Part shown: in pieces, positions 1 to 9,574 of the stretch
Layout of the letters: the number at the start of each line of letters is the position of its first letter
Numbering within the stretch: position 1 is the stretch's first letter
Assembly: GCA_030537315.1 (NCBI GenBank)
Contig: JAUNNZ010000002.1
Span: 36,188 to 100,187, forward strand
DNA length: 64,000 bases
Direction of reading: 5' to 3'
Source: Bacteroidia bacterium
GTDB lineage: Bacteria > Bacteroidota > Bacteroidia > Bacteroidales > UBA932
Program-made: the position numbers and the translations under genes
Notes under the pieces: model-generated
The model's database searches: none
What the model was told of the DNA's origin: nothing
Seen by the model: the letters and a program-made list of their open reading frames with translations, nothing else

Positions 1-3000
1 GTCTTGGACTTGAAATATGGAGACAGCGGATTGGAAATGAAAAAGGCAATCAATATTCCGTTCTTCTCTATGATCTTTTCAAAACCGAGTGACGAACCGA
101 TGTTTCTCAGTTTTACGACATTGAAAAGATTCGTGACTTCATCCGGGAATTCTCCGAAACGGTCTGCAATCTCCGATGCCAGCCTGTCAATTGCTTTTTC
201 AGACTCCATCGCGTCAAGCTGACGGTATATCCTGATTTTTTCGGTCGGGATATCTATGTAGTCATCAGGTATCTGGGCCGGTTCGTCAATGTCGATCTTA
301 CAGTCGCAGATAAACGAATTGCCCATATTGTTTTTCGTGACGATGCCTGTTTCCATTCCCAACTCCTCCATCGCTTCGGCAAGGATCTTCTGATAGGTTT
401 CAAAGCCCATGTTCATAATGAAACCGCTCTGTTCCGCACCCAGCAGGTTGCCCGCTCCGCGGATATCAAGATCCTGCATTGCTATGTTGAATCCGCTGCC
501 GAGGTCTGAAAATTCCTCTATGGCCTTGAGGCGTCTCCGGGCATCGTCGGTCACGCTGACAAGCGGAGGTACAATCAGATAACAGAATGCCTTTTTGTTT
601 GAGCGTCCTACACGTCCGCGCAGCTGATGGAGATCGCTCAATCCGAAGTTTTGTGCCTGATTGATGATTATTGTATTGGCATTCGGGATATCCAGACCAT
701 TTTCAATGATGGTAGTGCAAAGCATGAGGTCATAGTCGCCGCGCATGAAGTCAAGGATTTTGTTTTCAAGTTCCTTTGATTCCATTTGACCATGGGCGAC
801 GCATATGCGCATATCCGGTTCAAGACGGTGCAGAATGACTTCTATGGCAGGAAGTTCCTCAACCTTGTTGTGCAGGAAGAAAACCTGGCCTCCACGGTTC
901 AGTTCGTAGTTGATTATACTCTTTATTTCCTTTTGGTCAAAAAGGATTATTTCCGTCTGGACGGGAATTCTGTTTGGCGGAGGAGTGTTTATTATGCTGA
1001 GGTCGCGGGCACCGAGCAAAGAGAACTGAAGGGTTCTCGGAATCGGTGTGGCTGTAAGCGTCAGGGTATCGACTGACGCTTTGATTTCGCGAAGCTTCTC
1101 CTTGGCCGAAACGCCGAATTTCTGTTCCTCGTCGATTATGAGAAGACCGAGGTCCTTGAAATTGAATGAAGAACCGAGAATCTTGTGGGTTCCAATAAGG
1201 ATATCAATATTTCCGTGCTTCAGTCTTTCCTGAATGTCTGAAATCTCCTTTGCAGTGCGGAGACGGCTTACAAATTCTATATTGCATGGAAAGTTTTTGA
1301 GGCGTTCCCTGAAAGTATTGAAATGTTGGAGCGCGAGAATGGTGGTCGGAACGAGAACCGCCACCTGCTTGTTGTCATAAACCGCCTTGAACGCGGCCCT
1401 AACTGCTATTTCAGTTTTTCCGAAACCTACGTCACCACAGATGAGTCTGTCCATAGGGCAGTTGTCTTCCATATCCCTTTTTACGGCGATGGTGGCAGAT
1501 TCCTGATCCGGAGTATCTTCATACATGAATGATGATTCCAGCTCTTCCTGGAGACAGGAATCCGGAGAATATGCAAAACCACTGGAAGCCTTTCTCTTTG
1601 CATACAGCTGAATGAGATCCTTGGCAATGTCTTTTACCTTGGATTTTGCGCTGGCCTTGAGAACAGTCCAGGACTTTGACCCGAGTTTGCTTATTTTAGG
1701 AGGTTCTCCATCCTTTGACCTGAAAAGTGATATCTTATTGAGTGAATGGACTGAAAAGTATAATGTGCCTCCATCCTTATATTTGATTTCGACCATTTCG
1801 CGCATTATACCCTTATCATCCCTGATTCTTACAAGACCTCCGAAAATACCGATTCCGTGATCTATGTGAACCACATAATCGCCTATATTGAATGCATTGA
1901 GGTCATTGATGGTAAGCTGCTCACTTTTTTCTACCGTTCTCCTCAGACTTACCCTGTGGAATCTGTCGAATATCTCGTGATCGGAATAACAGCATATCTT
2001 GTTCTCTGAATCTACGAAACCGCTGTGTATATTCTTTCCTTTAACGAATTCTGGGATGAGTCCTCCGTTTTGATACAGTATGGATTTCAGTCTGTCCAAC
2101 TGGGATTCCTTCTCTCCATAGATATAAACCTTATATCCATTTTCGAGTTTGCTTCTGATATCCTCGGTGAGAAGTTCAAAGTTCTTATTGAAAACAGGCT
2201 GGGGGGATATATTGAAAAATATGCTTTTTGAAGAATCTTCAGAAAGCGGAGTGTCTATGAAAATCTGATGATATACGGCTGATTCTTCGAAAAAAGACTT
2301 TTGTCTGTACATATCAGAAGAATCAAACCATATTGTGGTATTCTTTGGTAAAATTGAAATGATACTTTCTTTTCCCTCAGATGAAGAAATATTGGAAATG
2401 ATATTTATTTCCTTCTCCTCATTTTTTGACAGCTGAGTATTACTGTCGAATACGTGGATATTTTCAATTTCGTTTCCCCAGAAAGATATTCTGTAAGGAA
2501 AATTGAATGAATAGGAAAATATGTCAACTATGGATCCTCTGATGGCATATTGTCCCGGAGATGATACAAAATCAACTTTTTCAAAACCGATTGAAGATAG
2601 ATTTTCAACGATCTTTTCGTGAGAGATTTCATCTCCGACACTTATCTTCAATGATGAATTCCTGATTGTTTTTACTGAAGGTATTGTTTCTTCAAGTGCA
2701 TCAGGATATGATACTATTACGGTAAAATCTCTGGAATTTTCAAGCAGTTTATTAATTGCCGCTGTTCTCTGAACTCCAAGAGTGGATTTATAATTGCTTC
2801 TCTCAACACTCTTTCCTGAAGTGGGAAGATAGTAAATGTTATCCCCGTCAATCAAAGAGTAAAGATCGGAACAACAATACTCAGCCGCTTCCTGATTTGG
2901 AAGTACAATCAGATGATAGCCTTTTTCAGCCAGTTGGCTGAAAACAAACCAGCGGGCGGAAAGAAATAGCCCGCGGCAGAAAACTTTCTTTTCAGAAAGA

Positions 3001-3044
3001 ATTCTGTTGCGAACAGACTCACACGAATTTGTACTTATCAACAT
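1..3044 (-). CDS. mfd: Transcription-repair coupling factor Mfd (3' end beyond the window)
   Basis: Mfd is an ATP-dependent translocase that removes RNA polymerase stalled at DNA damage and recruits UvrA. The minus-strand reading frame is open from an ATG at 3044 to base 1, giving 1014 residues; the family usually has 1100-1200, so roughly the last 100 are outside. The N-terminal part resembles the UvrB-homology module. Around 1770-1890 lies the CarD-like RNA polymerase-interacting domain (DYVVHIDHGIGIF). Around 1410-1440 is the Walker A region GDVGFGKTE, and around 1115-1140 the DEEQ helicase motif, followed by the TATPIPRTL motif. The first codons overlap a DnaA-box-like 9-mer. The gene is more AT-rich than the genes beyond 12 kb. 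Divergent from ruvB. Confidence 0.96.
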   Translation of the reverse strand, partial: MLISTNSCESVRNRILSEKKVFCRGLFLSARWFVFSQLAEKGYHLIVLPNQEAAEYCCSDLYSLIDGDNIYYLPTSGKSVERSNYKSTLGVQRTAAINKLLENSRDFTVIVSYPDALEETIPSVKTIRNSSLKISVGDEISHEKIVENLSSIGFEKVDFVSSPGQYAIRGSIVDIFSYSFNFPYRISFWGNEIENIHVFDSNTQLSKNEEKEINIISNISSSEGKESIISILPKNTTIWFDSSDMYRQKSFFEESAVYHQIFIDTPLSEDSSKSIFFNISPQPVFNKNFELLTEDIRSKLENGYKVYIYGEKESQLDRLKSILYQNGGLIPEFVKGKNIHSGFVDSENKICCYSDHEIFDRFHRVSLRRTVEKSEQLTINDLNAFNIGDYVVHIDHGIGIFGGLVRIRDDKGIMREMVEIKYKDGGTLYFSVHSLNKISLFRSKDGEPPKISKLGSKSWTVLKASAKSKVKDIAKDLIQLYAKRKASSGFAYSPDSCLQEELESSFMYEDTPDQESATIAVKRDMEDNCPMDRLICGDVGFGKTEIAVRAAFKAVYDNKQVAVLVPTTILALQHFNTFRERLKNFPCNIEFVSRLRTAKEISDIQERLKHGNIDILIGTHKILGSSFNFKDLGLLIIDEEQKFGVSAKEKLREIKASVDTLTLTATPIPRTLQFSLLGARDLSIINTPPPNRIPVQTEIILFDQKEIKSIINYELNRGGQVFFLHNKVEELPAIEVILHRLEPDMRICVAHGQMESKELENKILDFMRGDYDLMLCTTIIENGLDIPNANTIIINQAQNFGLSDLHQLRGRVGRSNKKAFCYLIVPPLVSVTDDARRRLKAIEEFSDLGSGFNIAMQDLDIRGAGNLLGAEQSGFIMNMGFETYQKILAEAMEELGMETGIVTKNNMGNSFICDCKIDIDEPAQIPDDYIDIPTEKIRIYRQLDAMESEKAIDRLASEIADRFGEFPDEVTNLFNVVKLRNIGSSLGFEKIIEKNGILIAFFISNPLSPYFKSK

Positions 3045-3224
3045 CTGTCCTTGAAATATGTTGAAAAACTGTTGATAATACTGTTGATATCAATATGTGC
3101 TTTTGTTCATTATTGTCTTCATAGAGTTATCAACATATAAAAACACAATGAACCAACAATGTTTTCAACAATTAAATACTCTCTTAATAAATTTATAATC
3201 AGTGTGTTTTTTAGGTTATCAACT
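3035..3224. other. Cluster of DnaA-box-like 9-mers, candidate replication origin (oriC)
   Basis: This AT-rich gap between divergent mfd and ruvB holds three perfect copies of TTATCAACA, one base from the canonical DnaA box TTATCCACA: 3035-3043 (+), 3070-3078 (-) and 3127-3135 (+). Four further near-matches are at 3059-3067 (-, TTTTCAACA), 3082-3090 (-, ATATCAACA), 3162-3170 (+, TTTTCAACA) and 3216-3224 (+, TTATCAACT). The stretch 3168-3200 is almost only A and T and could serve as an unwinding element. Clusters of such boxes next to an AT-rich stretch are the usual signature of bacterial origins; that this one acts as an origin is inference. The two parS-type sites 8 kb away support it. Confidence 0.5.
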
Positions 3225-3270
3225 TTTGAACAGCCTAATAACAAACATCAATTTTTACAAATAAAAGAGT

Positions 3271-3278
3271 TATATTTG
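3271..3278 (+). promoter_or_regulatory. -7 promoter element of ruvB
   Basis: TATATTTG matches the Bacteroidota -7 consensus TAnnTTTG. It lies 25 bases before the ruvB start, giving a leader of about 20 bases. Confidence 0.6.
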
Positions 3279-3303
3279 TATTCCTAATTGGATTTCTGCC
3301 ATT

Positions 3304-4326
3304 ATGCCAGATTTTGATCCTCATAATACAAACGAAGGCAAAGATAAGGATTTGGAAGGAATAATCCGGCCTCAGGAACTGGAAGATTTCACAGGGCAGC
3401 GTGAAATCGTATCCAATTTGAGAGTGTATATCCAAGCCGCAAAAATGAGAGGAGAAGCTCTGGACCATACCTTGTTTCATGGCCCTCCAGGATTAGGAAA
3501 GACTACTCTTGCCCATATTATTGCAAATGAAATGGGAGTGAATATGAAGATTACTTCAGGACCGGTTCTTGACAGACCGGGTGATCTGGCTGGTCTTCTG
3601 ACTTCACTTGAAACAGGAGATATACTTTTCATTGATGAAATTCACAGACTTTCTCCCGAAGTGGAGGAATATCTGTATTCTGCAATGGAAGATTATGTGA
3701 TTGACATTATGATCGACAAGGGACCGGGAGCAAGATCCGTAAGGATAACCCTTAATCCCTTTACTCTCGTAGGAGCAACTACAAGAGCCGGACTTCTTAC
3801 CGCTCCTCTGAGAGAAAGATTCAATATCAATTGCGGTTTGGAATATTATGATGCCAGGGATCTTGTCAATATAGTGAAGAGAAGTGCTGGCATCCTTAAA
3901 ATTGAAATAGAAGAAGAGGCGGCAAAAGAGATAGCTCTCAGAAGCAGGGGAACACCCCGTATAGCCAATGCCCTTCTGAAGAGAGTGCGTGATTTTGCCC
4001 AGGTCATGGGAGATGGACACATAGATCTCCAGATAGCAAAATACGCATTGGATAAATTGAAGATAGATAAAAGAGGTCTTGATTATATAGACAACAAGAT
4101 TCTCAGTACTATAATAAATACTTTCAAGGGAGGACCTGTAGGAGCAAATACCATAGCGACTGCTATAGGTGAGGATCAGGGTACGTTTGAAGAGGTATAT
4201 GAGCCGTTCCTTATAAAAGAAGGTTTCATAGTCAGGACACAGAGGGGTCGTGTAGCCACTGAATTATCTTACAAGCACCTTGGCTTGACAGATTTAAGGG
4301 AAGAGAAGGGTGATACTTTATTTTGA
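3304..4326 (+). CDS. ruvB: Holliday junction branch-migration ATPase RuvB
   Basis: RuvB is the hexameric AAA+ motor that drives branch migration of Holliday junctions together with RuvA. The 340 residues match the usual length. Walker A is GPPGLGKTT near residue 61, Walker B is [10 protein letters not shown] near 108, sensor 1 is GATTRAG near 158, and the C-terminal winged helix follows residue 260 ([14 protein letters not shown]). The partner gene ruvA is 7.7 kb away on the other strand, not in a ruvAB operon. A -7 box lies 25 bases upstream. The next gene, sdhA, starts only 24 bases after the stop, so read-through into sdhAB is likely. Confidence 0.98.
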   Translation: MPDFDPHNTNEGKDKDLEGIIRPQELEDFTGQREIVSNLRVYIQAAKMRGEALDHTLFHGPPGLGKTTLAHIIANEMGVNMKITSGPVLDRPGDLAGLLTSLETGDILFIDEIHRLSPEVEEYLYSAMEDYVIDIMIDKGPGARSVRITLNPFTLVGATTRAGLLTAPLRERFNINCGLEYYDARDLVNIVKRSAGILKIEIEEEAAKEIALRSRGTPRIANALLKRVRDFAQVMGDGHIDLQIAKYALDKLKIDKRGLDYIDNKILSTIINTFKGGPVGANTIATAIGEDQGTFEEVYEPFLIKEGFIVRTQRGRVATELSYKHLGLTDLREEKGDTLF

Positions 4327-4350
4327 AATATGTAAATAATATATAGTTAT

Positions 4351-6297
4351 ATGGCAGACAAATTCATTTCAAAAATTCCTGATGGACCACTGGAGAAAAA
4401 ATGGACCAAAAGAAAGTCCGATATTCATCTTGTAAGTCCAAACAATAAAAGAAAACTTGAAATCATAGTTGTCGGAACCGGTCTGGGCGGTGCTTCCGCT
4501 GCTGCTTCACTTGGTGAACTCGGCTATAACGTAAAGATTTTCTGTATCAGCGATTCTCCTCGCAGAGCCCATTCAATTGCAGCTCAGGGAGGTATAAATG
4601 CTGCAAAGAACTATCAGAATGACAATGACTCCATCTATCGTCTTTTCTACGATACTATCAAGGGTGGTGACTATCGCAGCCGCGAAGCCAACGTTTATCG
4701 TCTTGCTGAAGTAAGTGCAGCCATTATCGACCAGTGCGTGGCCCAGGGTATTCCTTTTGCACGCGAATATGGCGGATATCTCGCAAACCGTTCATTCGGT
4801 GGCGTACAGGTAAGCCGTACATTCTATGCCCGCGGTCAAACCGGACAGCAGCTCCTTCTCGGTGCATATGCTTCCCTCAATAAAGAGATTGCCGCAGGTA
4901 CCGTCAAGTCTTATCCTCGTCACGAGATGCTTGATCTCGTCATTGTAAATGGTGAGGCTAAAGGTATCATTGCACGTAATCTTGTAACAGGTCAACTTGA
5001 AAGATTCGGAGCTCACGCAGTTGTTATAGCTACAGGTGGTTATGGAAATACTTATTTCCTTTCAACCAATGCAATGAACAGTAACGGTTCAGCTGCTGTT
5101 CAGTGCTATAAGAAAGGCGCTTATTTCGGAAATCCTTGCTTTGCACAGATTCACCCTACCTGTATTCCTGTACACGGTGAACAGCAGTGCAAACTTACCC
5201 TTATGTCAGAGTCTCTCCGTAATGACGGACGCATCTGGGTTCCTAAGAAGAAGGAGGATGTAGAGAAACTCCGCAAGCACGAAATCAAGGCTTCCCAGAT
5301 TCCTGAAGAAGACCGTGATTATTATCTCGAGCGCCGTTATCCTGCATTCGGTAATCTTGTTCCACGTGACGTTGCTTCACGTGCTGCCAAGGAGCGTTGC
5401 GATGCAGGTTTTGGTGTAAATGAAACCGGTAAGGCAGTATTCCTTGATTTTGCAGACGCCATCAACCGTCTCGGTCATCAGAGAGTAGCAGAGCGTTATG
5501 GCAATCTTTTCGATATGTATGAAAAGATCACTGCTTCTTCTCCTTGGGAAGAGCCTATGATGATTTATCCTGCCATCCACTACACAATGGGTGGTATATG
5601 GGTTGACTATGATCTTCAGACAACCATCCCTGGTCTTTATGCCATCGGTGAAGCAAACTTCTCAGATCACGGCGGAAACCGCCTTGGAGCTTCAGCACTT
5701 ATGCAGGGACTTGCAGATGGATATTTCATCCTTCCTGTCACAATCGGTGATTATCTTTCAAAGAAATTCGCCGAGCCTAAGACAGATGTCACCTGCAAGG
5801 AATTCGACCTTGCAGAGAAGGCTGTTCAGGAACGTATAGACAAACTCTTCTCAATCAATGGTACCAAGACCGTGGACTCAATACATAAGCGTCTCGGCAA
5901 CATTATGTGGGATAATGTAGGTATGGCCCGTGATGAGGCAGGATTGAAGAAAGCCATCAAGGAAATCGCGGAACTCAAGAAAGAATTCTATGAGGATGTA
6001 AAGGTTCCGGGTTCTCAGTTCGAGTTCAACCAGGAACTTGAGAAGGCTCTCCGCCTCGAAGATTTCTTCGTAATCGGCGATCTTATGGCTCGCGACGCCC
6101 TTAACCGTAATGAATCCTGTGGCGGTCACTTCCGTATTGAAAGCCAGACCGAGGAAGGTGAGGCAAAGCGCGATGACAAGAACTTCATGTATGTAGCGGC
6201 TTGGGAATATCAGGGAGAAGGTAATGATCCTGAACTTCACAAGGAACCTCTCAACTATGAATTTATCGAGGTAAAGACCAGAAACTACAAAGACTAA
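4351..6297 (+). CDS. sdhA: Succinate dehydrogenase/fumarate reductase flavoprotein subunit
   Basis: This is the FAD-bearing catalytic subunit that interconverts succinate and fumarate; in anaerobic Bacteroidales it usually acts as fumarate reductase, so frdA is an equally good name. The 648 residues show the Rossmann FAD motif [19 protein letters not shown] near residue 40, the flavin-binding [12 protein letters not shown] segment near 75, and the long Bacteroidota/Chlorobi-type form. The HPTC and H-x-G-G-N-R-L-G-A segments of the active site are present. The iron-sulfur subunit follows 6 bases later. No cytochrome b anchor gene precedes it; ruvB ends 24 bases upstream instead. Confidence 0.97.
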   Translation: MADKFISKIPDGPLEKKWTKRKSDIHLVSPNNKRKLEIIVVGTGLGGASAAASLGELGYNVKIFCISDSPRRAHSIAAQGGINAAKNYQNDNDSIYRLFYDTIKGGDYRSREANVYRLAEVSAAIIDQCVAQGIPFAREYGGYLANRSFGGVQVSRTFYARGQTGQQLLLGAYASLNKEIAAGTVKSYPRHEMLDLVIVNGEAKGIIARNLVTGQLERFGAHAVVIATGGYGNTYFLSTNAMNSNGSAAVQCYKKGAYFGNPCFAQIHPTCIPVHGEQQCKLTLMSESLRNDGRIWVPKKKEDVEKLRKHEIKASQIPEEDRDYYLERRYPAFGNLVPRDVASRAAKERCDAGFGVNETGKAVFLDFADAINRLGHQRVAERYGNLFDMYEKITASSPWEEPMMIYPAIHYTMGGIWVDYDLQTTIPGLYAIGEANFSDHGGNRLGASALMQGLADGYFILPVTIGDYLSKKFAEPKTDVTCKEFDLAEKAVQERIDKLFSINGTKTVDSIHKRLGNIMWDNVGMARDEAGLKKAIKEIAELKKEFYEDVKVPGSQFEFNQELEKALRLEDFFVIGDLMARDALNRNESCGGHFRIESQTEEGEAKRDDKNFMYVAAWEYQGEGNDPELHKEPLNYEFIEVKTRNYKD

Positions 6298-6303
6298 TCA
6301 GAG

Positions 6304-7083
6304 ATGGAATTTAATTTGAAAATATGGCGTCAGAAGAACGCCAAGGCAAAAGGCCATTTTGAGACCTATCATATTGCCGGTATCGAAGAGGACGCTTCAT
6401 TCCTTGAGATGCTTGACATTCTCAACGAGCAGCTTATCCGCGAGGGTAATGATCCTGTAGCAGTTGAGAGGGGATGTCAGAGTAGTGGTCCGGTTTCATT
6501 CGATCATGACTGCCGCGAAGGTATTTGCGGTGCCTGCTCACTCTATATCGACGGGCGTGCGCACGGTCCAGACGATCATGTCACCACCTGCCAGCTGTTC
6601 ATGCGTCATTTCAAGGATGGCGCTACCATTACTGTAGAACCTTGGAGAAGTGCTGCTTTCCCTGTAATCAAGGACCTTGTCGTTGATAGAACAGCATTTG
6701 ACAAGATTCTCCAGGCCGGTGGTTTCATCTCGGTACGTACCGGCGCAGCTCAGGATGCAAACAATATTCTCATTCCTCATGACAAAGCTGAGGAGAGTAT
6801 GGATGCTGCTGCCTGTGTAGGCTGCGGTGCCTGTGTTGCCACCTGTAAGAACGGTTCTGCAATGCTCTTCGTTGCAGCCCGCGTCAGCTCGCTTGCACTC
6901 CTTCCTCAGGGCCGTCCTGAAGCCAAGCGCCGCGCAAAGGCAATGGTTGCGAAGATGGATGAACTCGGCTTCGGCAGCTGTACGAACACCCGTGCCTGCG
7001 AACTCGAATGTCCTAAGGGAATCACAGTCGCTCACATCGCAAGACTCAACAGAGAGTTCCTTAAAGCGAAGTTCTCTGATTAA
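6304..7083 (+). CDS. sdhB: Succinate dehydrogenase/fumarate reductase iron-sulfur subunit
   Basis: This subunit passes electrons between the flavoprotein and the membrane quinone site. The 259 residues include the [2Fe-2S] segment [17 protein letters not shown] near residue 61 with a later TTC cysteine, then the cluster-binding [11 protein letters not shown] near 174 and the [10 protein letters not shown] segment near 228, the spacing typical of Bacteroidota enzymes. It follows sdhA by 6 bases and is closed by a strong hairpin terminator at 7091-7120, so no third subunit is encoded downstream either. Confidence 0.96.
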   Translation: MEFNLKIWRQKNAKAKGHFETYHIAGIEEDASFLEMLDILNEQLIREGNDPVAVERGCQSSGPVSFDHDCREGICGACSLYIDGRAHGPDDHVTTCQLFMRHFKDGATITVEPWRSAAFPVIKDLVVDRTAFDKILQAGGFISVRTGAAQDANNILIPHDKAEESMDAAACVGCGACVATCKNGSAMLFVAARVSSLALLPQGRPEAKRRAKAMVAKMDELGFGSCTNTRACELECPKGITVAHIARLNREFLKAKFSD

Positions 7084-7090
7084 AAATTCA

Positions 7091-7120
7091 AGAGCCGCTC
7101 ATTCGAGCGGCTCTTTTTTT
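7091..7120 (+). terminator. Rho-independent terminator after sdhAB
   Basis: AGAGCCGCTC, a 4-base loop and GAGCGGCTCT form a perfect 10-bp stem followed by a run of T. The minus strand also has a shorter T-rich tract after the stem, so it may also stop hflX transcripts, whose stop codon overlaps its edge. Confidence 0.9.
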
Positions 7121-8303
7121 ACCAAAGGAAATTATTGAACGGGTATCTTCCCGCGTGGATTTCGGCGACCATCTTATATATGTCGTCGCGCATTTTGTCT
7201 ATTCCTATCTTCTCCTTCGCCGATATGAAGATGCAAGGGATTTTCTTCTCATTCGCCCATTTGTATTTCACTTCTTCTATCGTGAAGTTCTTTTCCGTTT
7301 TCGGTTCAAGTGAGAATTCATCGTATTCCTCATATTTGTAGGAGTCTATCTTGTTGAATACGACATATACCGGTTTGTCTATCGCGCTGATGTCTTTGAG
7401 TGTTTTGTCGACCACTTCCATCTGCTCTTCATAGTCCGGGTGTGAAATATCCACAACGTGGACAAGGATGTCTGCTTCCCGCACTTCGTCCAAGGTGCTT
7501 TTAAAGGCCTCTATCAGCTGTGTAGGGAGTTTTCTGATAAATCCCACCGTGTCGCTCAACAGGAACGGTACGTTGCCTATAACAACCTTTCTGACGGTGG
7601 TGTCAAGCGTTGCGAACAGTTTGTTTTCCGCGAAAACGTCAGACTTTGACAGAACGTTCATCAAAGTGGATTTTCCGACGTTTGTGTAGCCCACAAGAGA
7701 GAGTCTGACAAGTTGGCCCCGGTTGCTTCTCTGGGTGGCCATCTGCTTGTCAATCTGCTTAAGCTGTTCTTTTAGTTTCGCAATGCGCTCGCGGACAATC
7801 CTTCGGTCGATTTCAATCTGCGTCTCACCCATACCGCCTCTCATTCCGACTCCGCCGCGCTGCCTTTCAAGGTGTGTCCACATGCCGGCCAGACGAGGCA
7901 GCATATAGTTGTATCTTGCCAGTTCAACCTGCGTCTTTGCGTATGCCGTCTTTGCTCTTTGGGAGAAGATTTCAAGAATGAGGCTAGTCCTGTCTATGAC
8001 AGCAGCTGTCTTGATCACCCTTTCGATGTTTCTCTGCTGCATGCCTGTCAGTTCATCATCGAATATGACATAGTTGATGCAGTTTTCTTCGCAGTACTGT
8101 GATATTTCCTCAAGTTTGCCGCTCCTGATGTAGGTTGCGTTATCCGGCCTGTCCACTCTCTGGACAAACTTCTTGTCTCCGGTTACTCCGGCAGTGTCTG
8201 CAAGGAATTCGAGTTCTTCGAGATACTCCATCACCTTGCGTTCGTCGTCCGTCTGCCTGATTATTCCGACAAATACCGCTTTCTCGATTTTATTGTTCTC
8301 CAT
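7119..8303 (-). CDS. hflX: Ribosome-associated GTPase HflX
   Basis: HflX is an OBG-class GTPase that binds the 50S subunit and rescues or splits stalled ribosomes. The 394 residues carry the N-terminal HflX domain, the glycine-rich linker near residue 150 (RGGVGMRGGMGETQIE), the G1 motif GYTNVGKST near 206, G3 DTVGF near 252 and G4 NKID near 319. It converges on sdhB over the shared terminator. A terminator for the upstream tonB lies directly ahead of its start, and I see no clear TAnnTTTG box in the 57-base gap, so it may depend on read-through. Confidence 0.96.
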   Translation of the reverse strand: MENNKIEKAVFVGIIRQTDDERKVMEYLEELEFLADTAGVTGDKKFVQRVDRPDNATYIRSGKLEEISQYCEENCINYVIFDDELTGMQQRNIERVIKTAAVIDRTSLILEIFSQRAKTAYAKTQVELARYNYMLPRLAGMWTHLERQRGGVGMRGGMGETQIEIDRRIVRERIAKLKEQLKQIDKQMATQRSNRGQLVRLSLVGYTNVGKSTLMNVLSKSDVFAENKLFATLDTTVRKVVIGNVPFLLSDTVGFIRKLPTQLIEAFKSTLDEVREADILVHVVDISHPDYEEQMEVVDKTLKDISAIDKPVYVVFNKIDSYKYEEYDEFSLEPKTEKNFTIEEVKYKWANEKKIPCIFISAKEKIGIDKMRDDIYKMVAEIHAGRYPFNNFLW

Positions 8304-8311
8304 TCTTTATC

Positions 8312-8340
8312 AAAAAAAGGCCATCCATAAAGGACAGCCT
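8312..8340 (-). terminator. Terminator between tonB and hflX
   Basis: Read on the minus strand, AGGCTGTCC, loop TTTAT and GGATGGCCT form a 9-bp stem with two G-T pairs, followed by seven T. It should end tonB transcripts. Confidence 0.75.
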
Positions 8341-8360
8341 CGATATTGTTTGGGTTAGAA

Positions 8361-9047
8361 TTATCTCAACTGGAAGATAACAGGGAAGGTGTAGGTAACC
8401 TTTACCGCACGGTCTCTCTGCTTGCCTGGAGTCCACTTCGGTGATGATGATACTACACGTACAGCTTCCTTGTCAAGTGAAGGGTCGATACCGCGAAGAA
8501 CCTTTACGTTGGAAACGGTTCCGTTAGGGTTTACTGTGAACTGAAGCATTACACGGCCCTGTACGCCATTTTCCTTCGCGAGTTCAGGATACTGGAGATG
8601 CTGTGACACCCACTTTGAGAATGCGTTTGCATCACCGCCCTGGAACTTAGGCTTCTCTTCTACGAGCTGGAAAGGAATGGCCTCTTCTTCTACTGACTCT
8701 TCCTCTACCTGCTCTACGTAGTCCATGATTTCTACACCGATGTTCTTGTCATCCTCAAGGTCCATAATGTTGGTCTCGACTTCGATTTCATCGTCGACGA
8801 TATCGATCTGGTCTGAAAGAACTGGAATCTTTACTTCTGGTGGTGGAGGTGGAACGTCCTGGGTGATAGGAATGATTTCTTCCTCGACGATCTCTGTATT
8901 CTCAGCTGTGAGAGTGAACTCCTGCTTTTCCTTGCTTGTCCACTCAAAAGCGCCGAGGGTTACGAGAAGTGCTACTACAAAACCTATCTCAACAAAGAGG
9001 AGTTTCCTGTTGTTAAGGTCGGCTTTCGGTGATTTTTTAACTTCCAT
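8361..9047 (-). CDS. tonB: TonB family energy transducer
   Basis: TonB links the proton-motive force of the inner membrane to outer-membrane receptors such as SusC. The 228 residues have a cytoplasmic N-terminus, a single transmembrane helix at about 15-35, an acidic and proline-containing periplasmic spacer (QDVPPPPPEVK near 65, then many E/D) and a TonB_C domain from about 145 with the YPELAKENGVQGRVMLQFTV core. This is the Bacteroidota monopartite form. No exbB or exbD is nearby. A TACCTTTG box at 9080-9087 gives a leader of about 30 bases. Confidence 0.93.
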   Translation of the reverse strand: MEVKKSPKADLNNRKLLFVEIGFVVALLVTLGAFEWTSKEKQEFTLTAENTEIVEEEIIPITQDVPPPPPEVKIPVLSDQIDIVDDEIEVETNIMDLEDDKNIGVEIMDYVEQVEEESVEEEAIPFQLVEEKPKFQGGDANAFSKWVSQHLQYPELAKENGVQGRVMLQFTVNPNGTVSNVKVLRGIDPSLDKEAVRVVSSSPKWTPGKQRDRAVKVTYTFPVIFQLR

Positions 9048-9079
9048 ATTGTGGTTATTTTAATTTTCAATCCGAGTTC

Positions 9080-9137
9080 CAAAGGTAGAAATTAATCTTT
9101 TCAATTCCAATATTTAGAATAAATAGTTGTAGATTTG
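9080..9137. promoter_or_regulatory. Divergent promoters for tonB and ybeY
   Basis: A minus-strand TACCTTTG at 9080-9087 points to tonB, and a plus-strand TAGATTTG at 9130-9137 points to ybeY, 17 bases before its ATG. Both match TAnnTTTG. Confidence 0.6.
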
Positions 9138-9154
9138 CTGAAAATTAGGGCTAC

Positions 9155-9574
9155 ATGGTAAGATATTATAACGAGGACATCAAGTTCGATTTCAAACAGC
9201 GCCTTTCCAACAACCGCTGGCTTAAGTTCGTTGCAGGCAGCGAACTCAAGACTCTGGGCAATGTGAACATCATTTTCTGTTCTGACAACTACATACTTGA
9301 TGTGAACATGCAATATCTTCAGCATGATTACTTTACGGACATTATTACTTTTGACTACTGTGAAGGTCAGGTTCTTTCTGGTGACCTTTTCATAAGCGTC
9401 GATTCTGTCCGTGAAAATGCCGCTTTTTATGGTACGGAATTCAAGGATGAACTGAACAGGGTGATGGTACACGGGCTTCTTCATCTCATAGGCTATGACG
9501 ACCATTCGGAAGATGACATAAAGGTGATGAGATCCAAGGAGGACTATTATCTTTCTTTCAGGAATAATTTCTGA
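9155..9574 (+). CDS. ybeY: Endoribonuclease YbeY (rRNA maturation)
   Basis: YbeY is a metal-dependent RNase needed for 16S rRNA 3'-end maturation and ribosome quality control. The 139 residues end in the family zinc motif HGLLHLIGYDDHSEDD (three histidines, residues about 109-119) and include the ITFDY strand near 63. The stop TGA shares its A with the ATG of mnmG, so the two genes are translationally coupled. Confidence 0.95.
   Translation: MVRYYNEDIKFDFKQRLSNNRWLKFVAGSELKTLGNVNIIFCSDNYILDVNMQYLQHDYFTDIITFDYCEGQVLSGDLFISVDSVRENAAFYGTEFKDELNRVMVHGLLHLIGYDDHSEDDIKVMRSKEDYYLSFRNNF

Noticed and set aside
5358-5392. Two CACGTG cores within sdhA (GTTCCACGTGACG and CTTCACGTGCTG), resembling half parS sites.
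   Set aside because: Neither extends to a palindrome beyond CACGTG, and both fit the conserved codons of sdhA.
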